Shown here in pieces: positions 1-8,959 of a stretch of DNA of 64,000 nucleotides (positions are counted from its first letter, which is position 1; each line of letters opens with the position of its first letter). The stretch is taken from positions 2,170,001-2,234,000 of the forward strand of contig NZ_SHLC01000001.1 in NCBI RefSeq assembly GCF_004217495.1, in the 5' to 3' direction. The DNA is from Microterricola gilva (GTDB taxonomy: Bacteria > Actinomycetota > Actinomycetes > Actinomycetales > Microbacteriaceae). The notes under the pieces are model-generated. The model was not told where the DNA came from, did not search any database, and saw only the letters and a list, made by a program, of their open reading frames with translations. The position numbers and the translations under genes are program-made.

Positions 1-624
1 GTTGGAGATGCCGCCGGATGCGACGACCGGGCGGTGGGTGCGGGCCATGACCTGCTTGAGCAGTTCGATGTTCGGGCCCTGCAGCGTGCCGTCCTTGGTC
101 ACGTCGGTGACCACGTAGCGGGCGCAGCCGGCGTTCTCGAGACGCTCGAGCACGGCCCAGAGGTCTCCACCGTCCTTGGTCCAGCCACGGGCAGCGAGTG
201 TCGTTCCGCGCACATCGAGGCCGACGGCGATGGCTTCACCGTACTGAGCGATCACGCTGGCGGCCCACTCGGGGTTCTCCAGCGCTGCTGTGCCGAGGTT
301 GATGCGCTTGGCTCCCATGTCGAGCGCGGATTCCAGCGACTCGTCGTCGCGGATGCCGCCGGAGAGCTCGATGTTGACGCCCTTGACCTGGCGCAGCACC
401 TTCTTGATGACGCTGTGGTTGTGCCCACGGCCGAAAGCCGCGTCGAGGTCGACGAGGTGAATCCACTCGGCACCCTGGGCCGCCCAGTCGGCGGCGGCGT
501 CGACGGGGTCGCCGTAGTTGGTCTCCGTGCCGGCCTCGCCCTGGGTCAGGCGCACGGCCTTGCCGGCGGCGATGTCAACTGCGGGCAGAAGCACAAGACG
601 CGGGGTCTTGTTGAACTCACTCAT
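1..624 (-). CDS. priA: Phosphoribosyl isomerase A (HisA/PriA), 3' end cut off by window edge
   Basis: This enzyme isomerises ProFAR to PRFAR in histidine synthesis. In actinobacteria the same (beta/alpha)8 protein usually also isomerises phosphoribosyl anthranilate for tryptophan. The frame is open for 208 codons up to the window edge and ends there in GGISN, so about 35-40 residues are missing. Asp17 in [10 protein letters not shown] and the Asp in TDVTKDG are the expected acid/base pair. The loop [11 protein letters not shown] carries the Trp typical of bifunctional PriA. The ATG at 624 is preceded by GAGGA. It is last in hisC-hisB-hisH-hisA, 142 bases after hisH. The dual function is inferred from the family; I see no separate trpF here. 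Confidence 0.95.
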   Translation of the reverse strand, partial: MSEFNKTPRLVLLPAVDIAAGKAVRLTQGEAGTETNYGDPVDAAADWAAQGAEWIHLVDLDAAFGRGHNHSVIKKVLRQVKGVNIELSGGIRDDESLESALDMGAKRINLGTAALENPEWAASVIAQYGEAIAVGLDVRGTTLAARGWTKDGGDLWAVLERLENAGCARYVVTDVTKDGTLQGPNIELLKQVMARTHRPVVASGGISN

Positions 625-671
625 GATTGTCCTCGACTCGTGGTCGCCACCTCTGGGCAACCGACACAAAC

Positions 672-744
672 AGTAGATATTACGCTCTCTGCGCGGTGTC
701 GGTGCGCCGAGGACGAACACTGGCCGATCTGCCGGCTTGCCGGC
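672..744 (-). promoter_or_regulatory. hisH-hisA gap with hairpin and possible internal promoter
   Basis: Between hisH and hisA lies a short inverted repeat (GCCGGC at 731-736 and again at 739-744). It is followed, in the direction of transcription, by an AT-rich patch whose complement reads TAATAT (678-683), a possible -10. hisA may therefore have its own promoter or be tuned separately from hisH. This is pattern only; no clear -35 was found. Confidence 0.3.
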
Positions 745-766
745 GGCGTCGACCGCGCCGATCCTG

Positions 767-1408
767 TTACGCGCTGCGCAGCGACGTGAGCCAGTTCTTC
801 AGCAGGCGGATGCCGGCATCCCCCGACTTCTCCGGGTGGAACTGGGTGGCGGAGAGCGGTCCGTTCTCGACCGCGGCGAGGAAACGCCCGCCGTGCTCGG
901 CCCAGCTGAGGCTCGGCTGCGGGAAGGGCGGGATCACGTCGAGCGTCCACTGCTGCGCGGCATAGGAGTGCACGAAGTAGAAGCGCTCGTCCTCGATGCC
1001 GTCGAACAGCACGGAGTTCTCGCCCGTCTCGATCGTGTTCCACCCCATGTGCGGCAGCACCGGGGACGGCAGTTCGGTGACAGAGCCCGGCCACTCACCG
1101 AGGCCCGCGGTGTCGATTCCGCGCTCGACTCCGTGCTCGAACAACACCTGCATGCCGACACAGATACCCATCACCGGGCGGCTGCCGCCGAGGCGCCGGT
1201 CGATGATCTCGTCGCCGCGCACGGCGCGCAGCGCGCTCATGACGGCACTGAATGCACCGACGCCGGGCACCAGCAGACCGTCGGCCTCCTGCGCGAGCTT
1301 CTTGTCCGCGGTGAGCGTGACCTCGGCTCCTGCCAGCTCCAGGGCCTTGACGGCCGAGTGCACATTGCCGGTGCCGTAGTCGAGAACGACGACGCTGGGT
1401 GCGCTCAC
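767..1408 (-). CDS. hisH: Imidazole glycerol phosphate synthase, glutaminase subunit HisH
   Basis: HisH releases ammonia from glutamine and channels it to HisF, which makes imidazole glycerol phosphate and AICAR. The 213-residue class I amidotransferase shows the nucleophile Cys83 in GICVGMQ and the His191/Glu193 dyad in FHPEK; the oxyanion strand PGVGAF is near residue 48. Length is normal. Its start overlaps the hisB stop by 4 bases (ATGA), which points to translational coupling. The partner hisF is not in the window and probably lies beyond the left edge after hisA. Confidence 0.97.
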   Translation of the reverse strand: MSAPSVVVLDYGTGNVHSAVKALELAGAEVTLTADKKLAQEADGLLVPGVGAFSAVMSALRAVRGDEIIDRRLGGSRPVMGICVGMQVLFEHGVERGIDTAGLGEWPGSVTELPSPVLPHMGWNTIETGENSVLFDGIEDERFYFVHSYAAQQWTLDVIPPFPQPSLSWAEHGGRFLAAVENGPLSATQFHPEKSGDAGIRLLKNWLTSLRSA

Positions 1409-2016
1409 AGTGCGCCCTTGGTCGATGGGATGCCGACGACGAGCGGGTCCAGGGCCTTGGCCTGGCGGAACGCGCGCGCGAACGCCTTGAACTCGGCCTC
1501 GGCGATGTGGTGGGCGTCGCGCCCACCGAGCACCGTGATGTGCACGGTCAGAGCCGCGTTGAAGGTGATGGCCTCGAAGACGTGACGCACCATCGACCCC
1601 GTGAAGTGGCCACCGATCAGGTGGTACTCGAAACCGGCCGGCTCGCCGGAGTGGACGAGGTACGGACGGCCGGAGATGTCGACGACGGCCTGCACGAGCG
1701 CCTCGTCCAGCGGGACGAGGGCGTCGCCGTAGCGGGAGATGCCGCTCTTGTCCCCGAGCGCCTGCCGAATGGCGACACCGAGCGCAATGCCGATGTCCTC
1801 GACGGTGTGGTGCACGTCGATCTCCGTGTCACCCTTCGCGCGCACCGTGATGTCGGTCAGCGAGTGCTTGGCGAAGGCCGTGAGCAGGTGGTCGTAGAAC
1901 GGCACAGAGGTCTGGATGTCGGAGACACCGGTTCCGTCGAGGTTGATCGACAGTTCGATGCTCGACTCGCTGGTCTCGCGCTGAATCGACGCAGTACGGG
2001 GCGCAGTAAGGCTCAT
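1405..2016 (-). CDS. hisB: Imidazoleglycerol-phosphate dehydratase HisB
   Basis: This 203-residue, manganese-dependent enzyme dehydrates imidazole glycerol phosphate to imidazole acetol phosphate. It is the monofunctional form with no fused histidinol phosphatase. The first metal-binding motif, HHTVEDIG (His69, His70, Glu73), and the second, [11 protein letters not shown], near residue 165, are intact, and RRETSESSI-like N-terminal residues fit the family. It sits 57 bases after hisC and overlaps hisH by 4 bases, so it belongs to the his operon. Confidence 0.97.
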   Translation of the reverse strand: MSLTAPRTASIQRETSESSIELSINLDGTGVSDIQTSVPFYDHLLTAFAKHSLTDITVRAKGDTEIDVHHTVEDIGIALGVAIRQALGDKSGISRYGDALVPLDEALVQAVVDISGRPYLVHSGEPAGFEYHLIGGHFTGSMVRHVFEAITFNAALTVHITVLGGRDAHHIAEAEFKAFARAFRQAKALDPLVVGIPSTKGAL

Positions 2017-2073
2017 GCTGCGAGTCTATTCGCCCGCGGAGCACTGTTGCGCTGCACTCCGTTCGACGGGACG

Positions 2074-3189
2074 CTACTCGGCGCTGGGGCCCCGACCGTT
2101 CGGGCCGACCGCCGCCAGCGCCTCCAGGAACGCGGTCGTCTCGGTCTCGGTTCCCGCGGTGACGCGGAGCTGCCCTGGCAGGCTCACCTCGCGGATCAGG
2201 ATGCCGCGGGCCAGCAGCGCCTCGAAGACGGCGTGCGGATCCTCGACCCCGCCGAAGAGCACGAAGTTGCTCGCGCTGTCGTACGGCGCGTAGCCGAGGG
2301 CGCGGAGCTCACGCAGCAGGCGGTCGCGCTGCTCGCGGATCTCCCCGACCATGCCGAGCATCTCCTCGGAGTGAGCGAGAGCCGCGTTCGCGGCCGCCTG
2401 CGTGAAGGCGGAGAGGTGGTAGGGCAGCCGGACCAGACGGAGGGCGTCGGTGACGGCGGCGTCCGCGGCCAGGTATCCGACGCGGGCGCCGGCGAAGGCG
2501 AAGGCCTTGCTCATGGTGCGGGAGACGAGCAGGCGCGGCCGGCCGGGCAGCAGCGTGAGCGCGCTCGGCGTGCCCTCCGGCGAGAACTCGGCGTAGGCCT
2601 CGTCGACGACGACGATCGCCGCACCGTTCTCGTACTGACTTGCGGCGTAGACGGCCTCGATCACGTCGAGCCCGAGCGGCGTGCCCGTCGGGTTGTTGGG
2701 CGAGCAGAGGAACACGATGTCCGGCTGGTGCTCGCGCATGGCGGCGGCAGCGGCATCCGGGGTGATCGTGTAGTCCGCTGCGCGGGGAACGCCGATCCAC
2801 TCCGTGCCGGTTCCGGCGGCGAGCAGCGGGTACATCGAGTAGGTCGGCGTGAAGCCGAGCAGCGAGCGGCCCGGACCGCCGAAGGCCTGGAGGATGTGCT
2901 GCAGCACCTCGTTGGAGCCGTTCGCGGCCCAGATGTTCGAGGCGTCAAGGCCGTGGCCGAGATAGCGGGCGAAGCTCTCCCGGAGTTCCGTGAACTCGCG
3001 ATCGGGGTAGCGGTTCACCGAGAGCACGGCGGCCGCGACGCGGGCCACGATGTCGTGGGCGACGTCTTCCGGGATGCCGTGGGTGTTCTCGTTGACGTTC
3101 AGGGCCACGGGGACGACAGCCTGGGGGGCGCCGTACGGGAGCTGGCCGACGAGGTCGTCACGCAGGGGAAGTTCACTGAGATTCGTCAC
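2074..3189 (-). CDS. hisC: Histidinol-phosphate aminotransferase HisC
   Basis: A fold-type I PLP enzyme of 371 residues that transaminates imidazole acetol phosphate with glutamate to give histidinol phosphate. The PLP lysine is Lys228 in SRTMSKAFAFAGARVGYL. The Asn of NNPTG (about 165) and the Asp of VVVDEAYAEF (about 196) contact the cofactor, and ANGSNEVL supplies the phosphate site. It is the first his gene seen, with the LysM/lexA pair upstream. hisD, often adjacent in actinobacteria, is not present here. Confidence 0.97.
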   Translation of the reverse strand: MTNLSELPLRDDLVGQLPYGAPQAVVPVALNVNENTHGIPEDVAHDIVARVAAAVLSVNRYPDREFTELRESFARYLGHGLDASNIWAANGSNEVLQHILQAFGGPGRSLLGFTPTYSMYPLLAAGTGTEWIGVPRAADYTITPDAAAAAMREHQPDIVFLCSPNNPTGTPLGLDVIEAVYAASQYENGAAIVVVDEAYAEFSPEGTPSALTLLPGRPRLLVSRTMSKAFAFAGARVGYLAADAAVTDALRLVRLPYHLSAFTQAAANAALAHSEEMLGMVGEIREQRDRLLRELRALGYAPYDSASNFVLFGGVEDPHAVFEALLARGILIREVSLPGQLRVTAGTETETTAFLEALAAVGPNGRGPSAE

Positions 3190-3244
3190 CGTACGAGTCT
3201 ATGGGCAGTGCCAGAGCCGCGCGGATCGGTCTGGGGCCGGGGAT

Positions 3245-3270
3245 CCCGCGGGCTTGCAGACACCCGCGGG
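3245..3270 (-). terminator. Hairpin downstream of the LysM gene
   Basis: Two CCCGCGGG blocks (3245-3252 and 3263-3270) can pair around a 10-base loop, 24 bases after the stop of the LysM gene. No T-run follows, as is common in high-GC actinobacteria. It would separate the SOS gene from hisC. Confidence 0.5.
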
Positions 3271-3293
3271 CGGTGATGAGCGGGGTGGTGAGA

Positions 3294-3671
3294 TCAGTAG
3301 CCTGCGGGAATCGCGAGGCGCTGGCCGGCCTGCACCTCGGCGGTGCTCAGCTGGTTGAGGTCGATGATCGCATCGATGACGTCGCGCGGGTCCTCCGCTG
3401 GGGCGATGTCCTCGGCGAGGGTCCAGAGTGACGCTCCGGCAGGAACGGCGATGTAGTCGAAGGTGCTGCCCTGCTGGCTCGCGCCGCCGGCGACGGCGCC
3501 GCCGCCGTTGACGGCGAAGACGAGGGCTCCGACGACGAGCGGCATGGCGGCGAGGGTGGTGAAAACGACCCGTCCGCGACGCGTCAGTCGAAGGTGGCTG
3601 CGAACGACGGCCGGCGTGCGAACGGCACCCGTTGCCCGCGTGTTCAGCTGAATTGCCTGTACTGCACTCAT
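3294..3671 (-). CDS. LysM-domain membrane protein beside lexA, probable SOS cell-division inhibitor
   Basis: A 125-residue protein with a basic N-terminus, one membrane segment at about residues 34-56 (VVFTTLAAMPLVVGALVFA) and a C-terminal LysM domain (about 70-125) ending in GQRLAIPAGY. The ATG at 3671 is fixed by AGGAGGT just upstream. Position and architecture match the SOS-induced, LysM-bearing division suppressors found next to lexA (YneA in Bacillus, DivS in Corynebacterium, Rv2719c/ChiZ in Mycobacterium). By analogy it would act at the envelope to delay septation during DNA damage; that role is inferred. Two LexA-like boxes lie between it and lexA. Confidence 0.8.
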   Translation of the reverse strand: MSAVQAIQLNTRATGAVRTPAVVRSHLRLTRRGRVVFTTLAAMPLVVGALVFAVNGGGAVAGGASQQGSTFDYIAVPAGASLWTLAEDIAPAEDPRDVIDAIIDLNQLSTAEVQAGQRLAIPAGY

Positions 3672-3734
3672 GTCGACCTCCTGTGGGATTCGCATCCGAC
3701 CCTCGGCCGGGAGGGCCGGATGCGAAGCTGTGTT

Positions 3735-3750
3735 CCGAACATACATTCGA
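3735..3750. promoter_or_regulatory. SOS (LexA) box, LysM-gene proximal
   Basis: CCGAACATACATTCGA matches the actinobacterial LexA consensus TCGAAC-N4-GTTCGA at 10 of 12 fixed positions. It lies 64 bases upstream of the LysM gene start, where it could block that promoter. Confidence 0.7.
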
Positions 3751-3806
3751 TGAATTCGAATATGCAAGTCTTTCTTCGAGAAAACCGAAAGAAATGCGCG
3801 ACACAC

Positions 3807-3822
3807 TCGAACATTCGTTTGT
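3807..3822. promoter_or_regulatory. SOS (LexA) box overlapping the likely lexA promoter
   Basis: TCGAACATTCGTTTGT matches TCGAAC-N4-GTTCGA at 10 of 12 fixed positions. It overlaps a possible lexA -35 (TTGTTG, 3819-3824) that is spaced 17 bases from TAAAGT (3842-3847). Binding here would autoregulate lexA. Confidence 0.7.
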
Positions 3823-3969
3823 TGCGGCACCCACCGAGCGATAAAGTCGTGAGTGTCTGGAGACAGACAATCAGGCACCACCGACACGGTCGGCGGTGAA
3901 CGCCACAGGACACAGTGAGGGCCGGTATTCCGGGCCGAACCCGGGGCCGGAACAGTGAAGGGCAGTACG

Positions 3970-4674
3970 GTGACGAGAGACAGCGACACGAGCTCCGCCA
4001 AGAAGGGCAACCGTCGGCGCAAGAGCCTGAGCGCCAAGCAGATGGCGATCCTCGACGTCATCCAGCGCTCGGTCAGCCAGCGGGGCTACCCGCCGAGCAT
4101 GCGCGAGATCGGCGATGCCGTCGGGCTCGCCTCGCTCTCCAGCGTCACCTACCAGCTCAAGCAGCTCGAGCTCAGCGGCTACCTGCGCCGCGACCCGAAT
4201 CGTCCCCGCGCGCTCGAGGTGCTGATCGAGGTCCCGCAGCAGAACGACGGCGCCTCCTTCACCGACGGCGACGACTACTCAAGCGCTGCAACCGTCGGCG
4301 ATGCGGCGATGGTGCCCCTCGTCGGTCGGATCGCCGCCGGCATCCCGATCACCGCCGAACAGCAGATCGATGAGATCTTCCCCCTGCCCAGGCAGATCGT
4401 CGGCAAGGGTGAGCTCTTCATTCTCAAGGTCGTCGGTGAGTCGATGATCGACGCGGCGATCTGCGACGGCGACTGGGTGGTCGTGCGCGCACAGAAGACG
4501 GCGGAGAACGGCGAGATCGTCGCCGCAATGCTCGACAACGAGGCCACGGTCAAGGTGTTCCGCCAGCGCGACGGCCACACCTGGCTGCTCCCCCGCAACA
4601 GCAACTTCGAGCCGATCCTCGGCGACTACGCCGAGATCCTCGGCAAGGTCGTCGCCGTGCTGCGCAGCGTCTAG
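3970..4674 (+). CDS. lexA: LexA repressor
   Basis: Represses the SOS regulon until RecA-stimulated self-cleavage. I choose the GTG at 3970 because AAGGG sits 7 bases before it; a GTG at 3955 in the same frame would add 5 residues with a poorer site. The 234-residue protein has the winged HTH (about 20-80, with [11 protein letters not shown] as the recognition region), the Ala123-Gly124 cleavage site in RIAAGIPI, and the Ser158 (GESMID) and Lys195 (TVKVF) catalytic dyad. Two SOS boxes upstream imply autoregulation. Confidence 0.97.
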   Translation: MTRDSDTSSAKKGNRRRKSLSAKQMAILDVIQRSVSQRGYPPSMREIGDAVGLASLSSVTYQLKQLELSGYLRRDPNRPRALEVLIEVPQQNDGASFTDGDDYSSAATVGDAAMVPLVGRIAAGIPITAEQQIDEIFPLPRQIVGKGELFILKVVGESMIDAAICDGDWVVVRAQKTAENGEIVAAMLDNEATVKVFRQRDGHTWLLPRNSNFEPILGDYAEILGKVVAVLRSV

Positions 4675-4700
4675 ACAGTCAAGACACCGCCTCCTCACGG

Positions 4701-4790
4701 CGGCTGAGTGAGGAACGAACGAAGCCCTGAGCCCCCGCGTGACCGCGGAATGGCTCAGGGCTTCGTCGTTCGATCCTCACTCCTCAGCCG
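4701..4790. terminator. Long bidirectional hairpin between lexA and metE
   Basis: An inner stem pairs 4711-4733 with 4752-4773 (core GAAGCCCTGAGCC against GGCTCAGGGCTTC). An outer stem pairs 4701-4713 with 4775-4790 (CGGCTGAGTGAGG against CCTCACTCCTCAGCCG, with small bulges). It fills the space between two convergent genes and should terminate both. Confidence 0.8.
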
Positions 4791-4817
4791 GCGTGGACCG
4801 AGGGTGCGAAGTTTCCG

Positions 4818-7169
4818 CTAGACGCTGACCTCGGCGTTGGCCCGCACGGCGCGGGTGGCCTCGAGCATGTTCTGCAGCGACTCCACCGTCTCGGCGTAGC
4901 CACGGGTCTTGAGTCCGCAGTCCGGGTTCACCCACAGCTGCCGGCCGGGAACGGCGGCGAGGGCGCGCTCGAGCAGTTCCGTCAGTTCGGCGACCGCCGG
5001 CACGCGGGGCGAGTGGATGTCGTAGACGCCGGGCCCGATGCCGTGGTCGAAGCCGCTCCGCTCGATGTCGTCGACGATCTCCATGCGGCTCCGCGCCGCC
5101 TCGATGCTCGTGACGTCGGCGTCGAGACGGCTGATCGCGTCGATCACGACCCCGAACTCGGAGTAGCAGAGGTGGGTGTGGATCTGCGTCTCCGCGCGCA
5201 CGCCGGCGGTGGCGAGGCGGAAGGAGCCGACCGACCACTCCAAGTAGTCGGCGTGGTCGGCACGCTTCAGCGGGAGCAGTTCCCGCAGCGCGGGCTCGTC
5301 GACCTGCACGATGCCGATGCCGGCCGCCTCCAGATCGGCGATCTCGTCGCGCAGAGCGAGGGCCACCTGGCTGGCGGTCTCGGCGAGCGGCTGATCGTCA
5401 CGCACGAAGGACCACGCCAGGATCGTGACGGGACCGGTGAGCATGCCCTTGACCGGCTTGGCGGTGAGGCTCTGCGTGTACACGGACCAGTCCACCGTGA
5501 TCGGCGCCGGACGCGACACGTCGCCCCAGAGCAGCGACGGGCGCGTGCAGCGGCTGCCGTACGACTGCACCCAGCCGTGCTCGGTGACGGCGAAGCCATC
5601 GAGGTTCTCGGCGAAGTACTGCACCATGTCGTTGCGCTCCGGCTCGCCGTGCACGAGCACGTCGAGGCCGATCTCCTCCTGCAACTCGACGACGCGCCCG
5701 ATCTCCTCCTTCATCAGCTGCTCGTACTCGGCGGCGCTCAGTGCTCCCGAGTTCAGCCGGGCCCGGGCGCGACGGATCTCGCCGGTCTGCGGGAAGGAGC
5801 CGATCGTGGTCGTCGGCAGCAGCGGCAGCTGCAGGGCGGCGTCCTGGGCGGCGACGCGCTCCGCGTAGTCACCGCGGCTGTAGTCGCCGGCGCTGAGTGC
5901 GGCGGTGCGGCTGCGCACGGCTGACTCCCGCACGCCGGGTGCGGCCAGGCGCGCGGCCAGCGCTGCGGCCGCGGCATCCAGCTCCGGCTGAATCGCGGCG
6001 CGACCGTCGCGGAGGCCGGCGGCGAGTACGGCGATCTGGCCGACCTTCTGGTCGGCGAAGGCGAGCCAGTCGGCGAGCTGCCCGAGCGCGGTCTCCTCCG
6101 CCACATCGTGCGGGACGTGCAGCAGCGAGGTTGAGCTGGAGACGGCGACGGTCGGCGAGAGGGCGGAGACGGACTCCGCCGTCGACAGGGCCGCGGCGAG
6201 GTCGCCCCGCCAGATGTTGTGGCCGTCGACGACGCCGGCGACGATCGTCTTCGTCGCGAGCGCTGCGCTGGTGTCGGCGTCGAGGCCGACCGGCAGGGCA
6301 CCGCGCACCAGGTCGACCCCGATGGCCTCGACGGCGGATGCCGCCAGCACGGGCAGCGCGTCACCGAGTTCGCCGTACGGCGCGGCGACGAAGATCGCCG
6401 GGCGCTCGCTCAGGCCGCCGAGCACGCGGTACGCCTCAGCGAGTGCGGCCAGCTGCTCGGTGCGCGGAACGGGGATGCTCTCGTTGACGAGACCGGGCTC
6501 GTCCAGCTGCACCCACTCCGCTCCGGCCGCGCGCAGCCGGGTGAGGAGCTCCGCGTAGACGGGGAGGAGGTCACCGAGGCGGCTGAGCGGCGCGAAGTCG
6601 GCAGGGGCTTCGTCGCTCGGCTTGGCCAGGAGCAGGAAGGTGACCGGGCCGACGAGCACAGGACGGGTCAGGAATCCGGCGGCCTTGGCCTCCTCGAACT
6701 CGCGCACGATGCGGTCGCTGGCCAGGTGGAAGCTGGTCTCCGGACCGATCTCGGGCACGAGGTAGTGGTAGTTGGAGTCGAACCACTTCGTCATCTCCAA
6801 CGGCAGGCTGTCGCCGACACCGCGGGCCAGGGTGAAGTATCCGGCGAGGTCGATGCTGCCGTCGGCCTGCACGAGGTGGGCGAACCGGCTCGGCACGGCG
6901 CCGACGGCCACCGCGGCATCCAGCACCTGGTCGTAGTAAGAGAAGCTCTCCGGGATGGACGAGTCGTCGCGGCCGAGCCCGAGTTCGAGCAGCCGGGCCC
7001 GGGTGGCGGCGCGCAACCCGGCCGTTGTCTGCTCGAGCTCCTCCGCGGTCGTGCTGCCGGCCCAGAACGCCTCGACGGCCTTCTTGAGTTCGCGGCGGCG
7101 GCCGATGCGGGGGTAGCCGAGGATGGTGCCGGCTGGGAATGGTGCGGTGGTGAACGGTGCGGTGGTCAT
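4818..7169 (-). CDS. metE: Cobalamin-independent methionine synthase MetE
   Basis: Transfers the methyl group of 5-methyl-tetrahydropteroyl-glutamate to homocysteine. The 783-residue protein has the usual double barrel: an N-terminal folate-binding half ([14 protein letters not shown]) and a catalytic C-terminal half with zinc ligands in [11 protein letters not shown] (near 670) and in [11 protein letters not shown] (near 755). AAAGGA precedes the ATG. The first residues [11 protein letters not shown] arise from a 15-base tandem duplication at 7137-7166. It follows metF by 141 bases on the same strand, so it uses the methyl-folate that MetF makes. Confidence 0.97.
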   Translation of the reverse strand: MTTAPFTTAPFPAGTILGYPRIGRRRELKKAVEAFWAGSTTAEELEQTTAGLRAATRARLLELGLGRDDSSIPESFSYYDQVLDAAVAVGAVPSRFAHLVQADGSIDLAGYFTLARGVGDSLPLEMTKWFDSNYHYLVPEIGPETSFHLASDRIVREFEEAKAAGFLTRPVLVGPVTFLLLAKPSDEAPADFAPLSRLGDLLPVYAELLTRLRAAGAEWVQLDEPGLVNESIPVPRTEQLAALAEAYRVLGGLSERPAIFVAAPYGELGDALPVLAASAVEAIGVDLVRGALPVGLDADTSAALATKTIVAGVVDGHNIWRGDLAAALSTAESVSALSPTVAVSSSTSLLHVPHDVAEETALGQLADWLAFADQKVGQIAVLAAGLRDGRAAIQPELDAAAAALAARLAAPGVRESAVRSRTAALSAGDYSRGDYAERVAAQDAALQLPLLPTTTIGSFPQTGEIRRARARLNSGALSAAEYEQLMKEEIGRVVELQEEIGLDVLVHGEPERNDMVQYFAENLDGFAVTEHGWVQSYGSRCTRPSLLWGDVSRPAPITVDWSVYTQSLTAKPVKGMLTGPVTILAWSFVRDDQPLAETASQVALALRDEIADLEAAGIGIVQVDEPALRELLPLKRADHADYLEWSVGSFRLATAGVRAETQIHTHLCYSEFGVVIDAISRLDADVTSIEAARSRMEIVDDIERSGFDHGIGPGVYDIHSPRVPAVAELTELLERALAAVPGRQLWVNPDCGLKTRGYAETVESLQNMLEATRAVRANAEVSV

Positions 7170-7310
7170 TCGTCGTCCTTTTGTTGGGGTTGGGGTCGGT
7201 GTTGAGAAGGTGACAGCTGGGTCGAAAAAGGCATGGGGGTAGCGCAGCAGGGTGCATCACCCCGTGGTGAGCGGCTGGGGCCGGGTGGGTCGGAGCCTGG
7301 CGGTCGCCGC

Positions 7311-8294
7311 CTAGCGGCTGCTGCCGGCTCCGACGGGCATTCGTCCGAGTTGTTCGAGCACGCCGAGTACGGCCCTGTGCTGGTTGAAGGTGTAGAGGTG
7401 CAGTCCTGGCGCTCCCCCGGCGAGAACCTCGGCGGCGACGCGGGCGATGTAGCCGACCCCGATCTCGTGCTGGCCCTGTTCGTCGGGTTCCACCTCGAGG
7501 GCGATGGCGAGTTCGGCCGGCACCTCCTCACCGGTGAGCTCGGCGATCCGGGCGAGCCGCCTGGGCGAGGTCGCCGGCATCAGCCCGGGGACGATGTCGA
7601 TCGTGACGCCGGCCGTGCGCGCCTTGTCGACGAAGCCGAGGTAGTCATCGGCGTGGAAGAACAGCTGGGTGATGGCGAGCGTCGCGCCGGCGACCTGCTT
7701 GGCGAGCAGGCTGTCGATGTCGGCGTTCGTGCCGCGGGCACGGGGGTGGCCGTTCGGGAAGGCCGCGACGGCCACGCGTTCTGGTCGGCGGCGCCGCGCG
7801 ATGCGGGTGCCCTGCGGAGCCCCGGGAACGCGTTCCTGCGAGAACGGTTCGCGCTCCTCCTGAACCCGGTGGATCAGCTGCACGAGCTCGGATGCGCTGC
7901 CGAGGTCGCCCAGCTCGGCCGGGCCGGTGACGCCTGTTGGTGGGTCTCCGCGCAGTGCAAGGAAGCTGGTGATGCCGGCATCCAGAAACTGTCTGACGAG
8001 GCTGTTGGCCTCCTGGTACGAGGACCCGACACAGGTGAGGTGGGCCATCGCATCGACGGTCGTGTGCTCGAGGATGTAGCGCAGCACGGTGAGCGAGCGC
8101 TCGCGGGACGATCCGCCGGCCCCGTAGGTGACGGAGAGGAAGGCCGGATTCGCCTCGGCCAGGCGGTCGATGGTGCGGCCGAGAGCGAGTGCTGCTGCAT
8201 CCGTGCGCGGCGGGAAGAGCTCGAACGACACCGGCGTCAGGGCGCCACGGTGTCCGCCGATGACGGGCGTTGCGTGGTGGTAGGCGGCGGTCAT
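7311..8294 (-). CDS. metF: Methylenetetrahydrofolate reductase MetF
   Basis: An FAD-dependent enzyme of 327 residues that reduces 5,10-methylene-THF to 5-methyl-THF. The N-terminal SFELFPPRT contains the catalytic Glu, LSVTYGAGGSSR and LALRGDPPTG line the FAD/folate site, and ITQLFFHADDY is typical. An Arg-rich insert near residues 160-170 (TRIARRRRPERV) is longer than in E. coli MetF. It leads a metF-metE pair that supplies methyl groups for methionine. The roughly 250-base upstream region holds a hairpin but no riboswitch that I recognise. Confidence 0.95.
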   Translation of the reverse strand: MTAAYHHATPVIGGHRGALTPVSFELFPPRTDAAALALGRTIDRLAEANPAFLSVTYGAGGSSRERSLTVLRYILEHTTVDAMAHLTCVGSSYQEANSLVRQFLDAGITSFLALRGDPPTGVTGPAELGDLGSASELVQLIHRVQEEREPFSQERVPGAPQGTRIARRRRPERVAVAAFPNGHPRARGTNADIDSLLAKQVAGATLAITQLFFHADDYLGFVDKARTAGVTIDIVPGLMPATSPRRLARIAELTGEEVPAELAIALEVEPDEQGQHEIGVGYIARVAAEVLAGGAPGLHLYTFNQHRAVLGVLEQLGRMPVGAGSSR

Positions 8295-8413
8295 GCTGCG
8301 ATCCCCTTGCTCTGACGGATACCGTCGAAACAGAGGTGACGCACCGGCAGGCCGCGCACCCCGTACTCGACGGGTGTGGATGCGGGCGGGTGCCGGGCTC
8401 GGCTTTCGCTCCC

Positions 8414-8434
8414 GTTGCCTGAACTACCGGCAAC
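8414..8434 (-). promoter_or_regulatory. Hairpin in the metF leader
   Basis: GTTGCC (8414-8419) and GGCAAC (8429-8434) form a 6-base stem with a 9-base loop, about 120 bases before the metF start. The 8295-8545 stretch also serves as promoter region for the divergent HIT gene. I compared it by eye with SAM and cobalamin riboswitch cores and found no match, so its role is open. Confidence 0.3.
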
Positions 8435-8545
8435 AACGATTTCTTTGAGATTACATCCGGGTGCAGAGGGTGCGGGATCTATTTCTGAATGTGACGGGGG
8501 CTCGCCCAAGCGCCCGGAGGAGCCGGTGCGCGGTACGGTGAGCGA

Positions 8546-8959
8546 ATGAACGTCCCCTGCATCTTCTGCGCCATTGTCGCCGGCGACGCCCCATCTCACC
8601 GCGTCTACGAGGACGAGCTGACCGTGGGCTTTCTCAGTATCCATCCGGCAGCCTCGGGGCACACGGTGCTCGTTCCGCGTGAGCATGCGCCACAGTTGTG
8701 GGATCTCTCAGATGCGACAACTGCGGGCATCGGCCATTCGCTGCGCTCAATGGCGAGACTGCTGGAGCGCACCATCGAACCGGACGGGATGACGGTATTT
8801 CAGACGAACCGTGAGGCGGGCTGGCAGTCCGTCTTCCACATGCACTTTCAGCTTGTGCCCCGCTCCGACCGCGACGCGCTGACGCCGCCCTGGACCGAGA
8901 CAGCCGCCGCCGAATCCGATCTCACACGGATGGCGGAGCGGCTGCGTGCCGCCCGCTGA
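8546..8959 (+). CDS. HIT-family nucleotide hydrolase/transferase, with Gln in the third triad position
   Basis: A 137-residue histidine-triad protein. Cys5 and Cys8 form the N-terminal CxxC often seen in bacterial HIT proteins, followed by PREHAPQLWDL. The signature is H98-M-H100-F-Q102: the catalytic middle His is kept, but the third His of HxHxH is Gln, as in the GalT branch. Family members hydrolyse nucleoside phosphoramidates or dinucleoside polyphosphates; the substrate here is unknown. Its last 112 bases overlap, tail to tail, the serine hydrolase gene on the other strand. Confidence 0.88.
   Translation: MNVPCIFCAIVAGDAPSHRVYEDELTVGFLSIHPAASGHTVLVPREHAPQLWDLSDATTAGIGHSLRSMARLLERTIEPDGMTVFQTNREAGWQSVFHMHFQLVPRSDRDALTPPWTETAAAESDLTRMAERLRAAR

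Noticed and set aside
1399-3276. 625-codon open frame on the plus strand opposite hisB and hisC
   Set aside because: It mirrors two confidently identified his genes and shows no conserved motif.
8295-8545. SAM-I, SAM-IV or cobalamin riboswitch before metF
   Set aside because: I looked for the conserved cores (for example GGCAACCCTCC or the B12 box GCCACTG) and found none in either direction.
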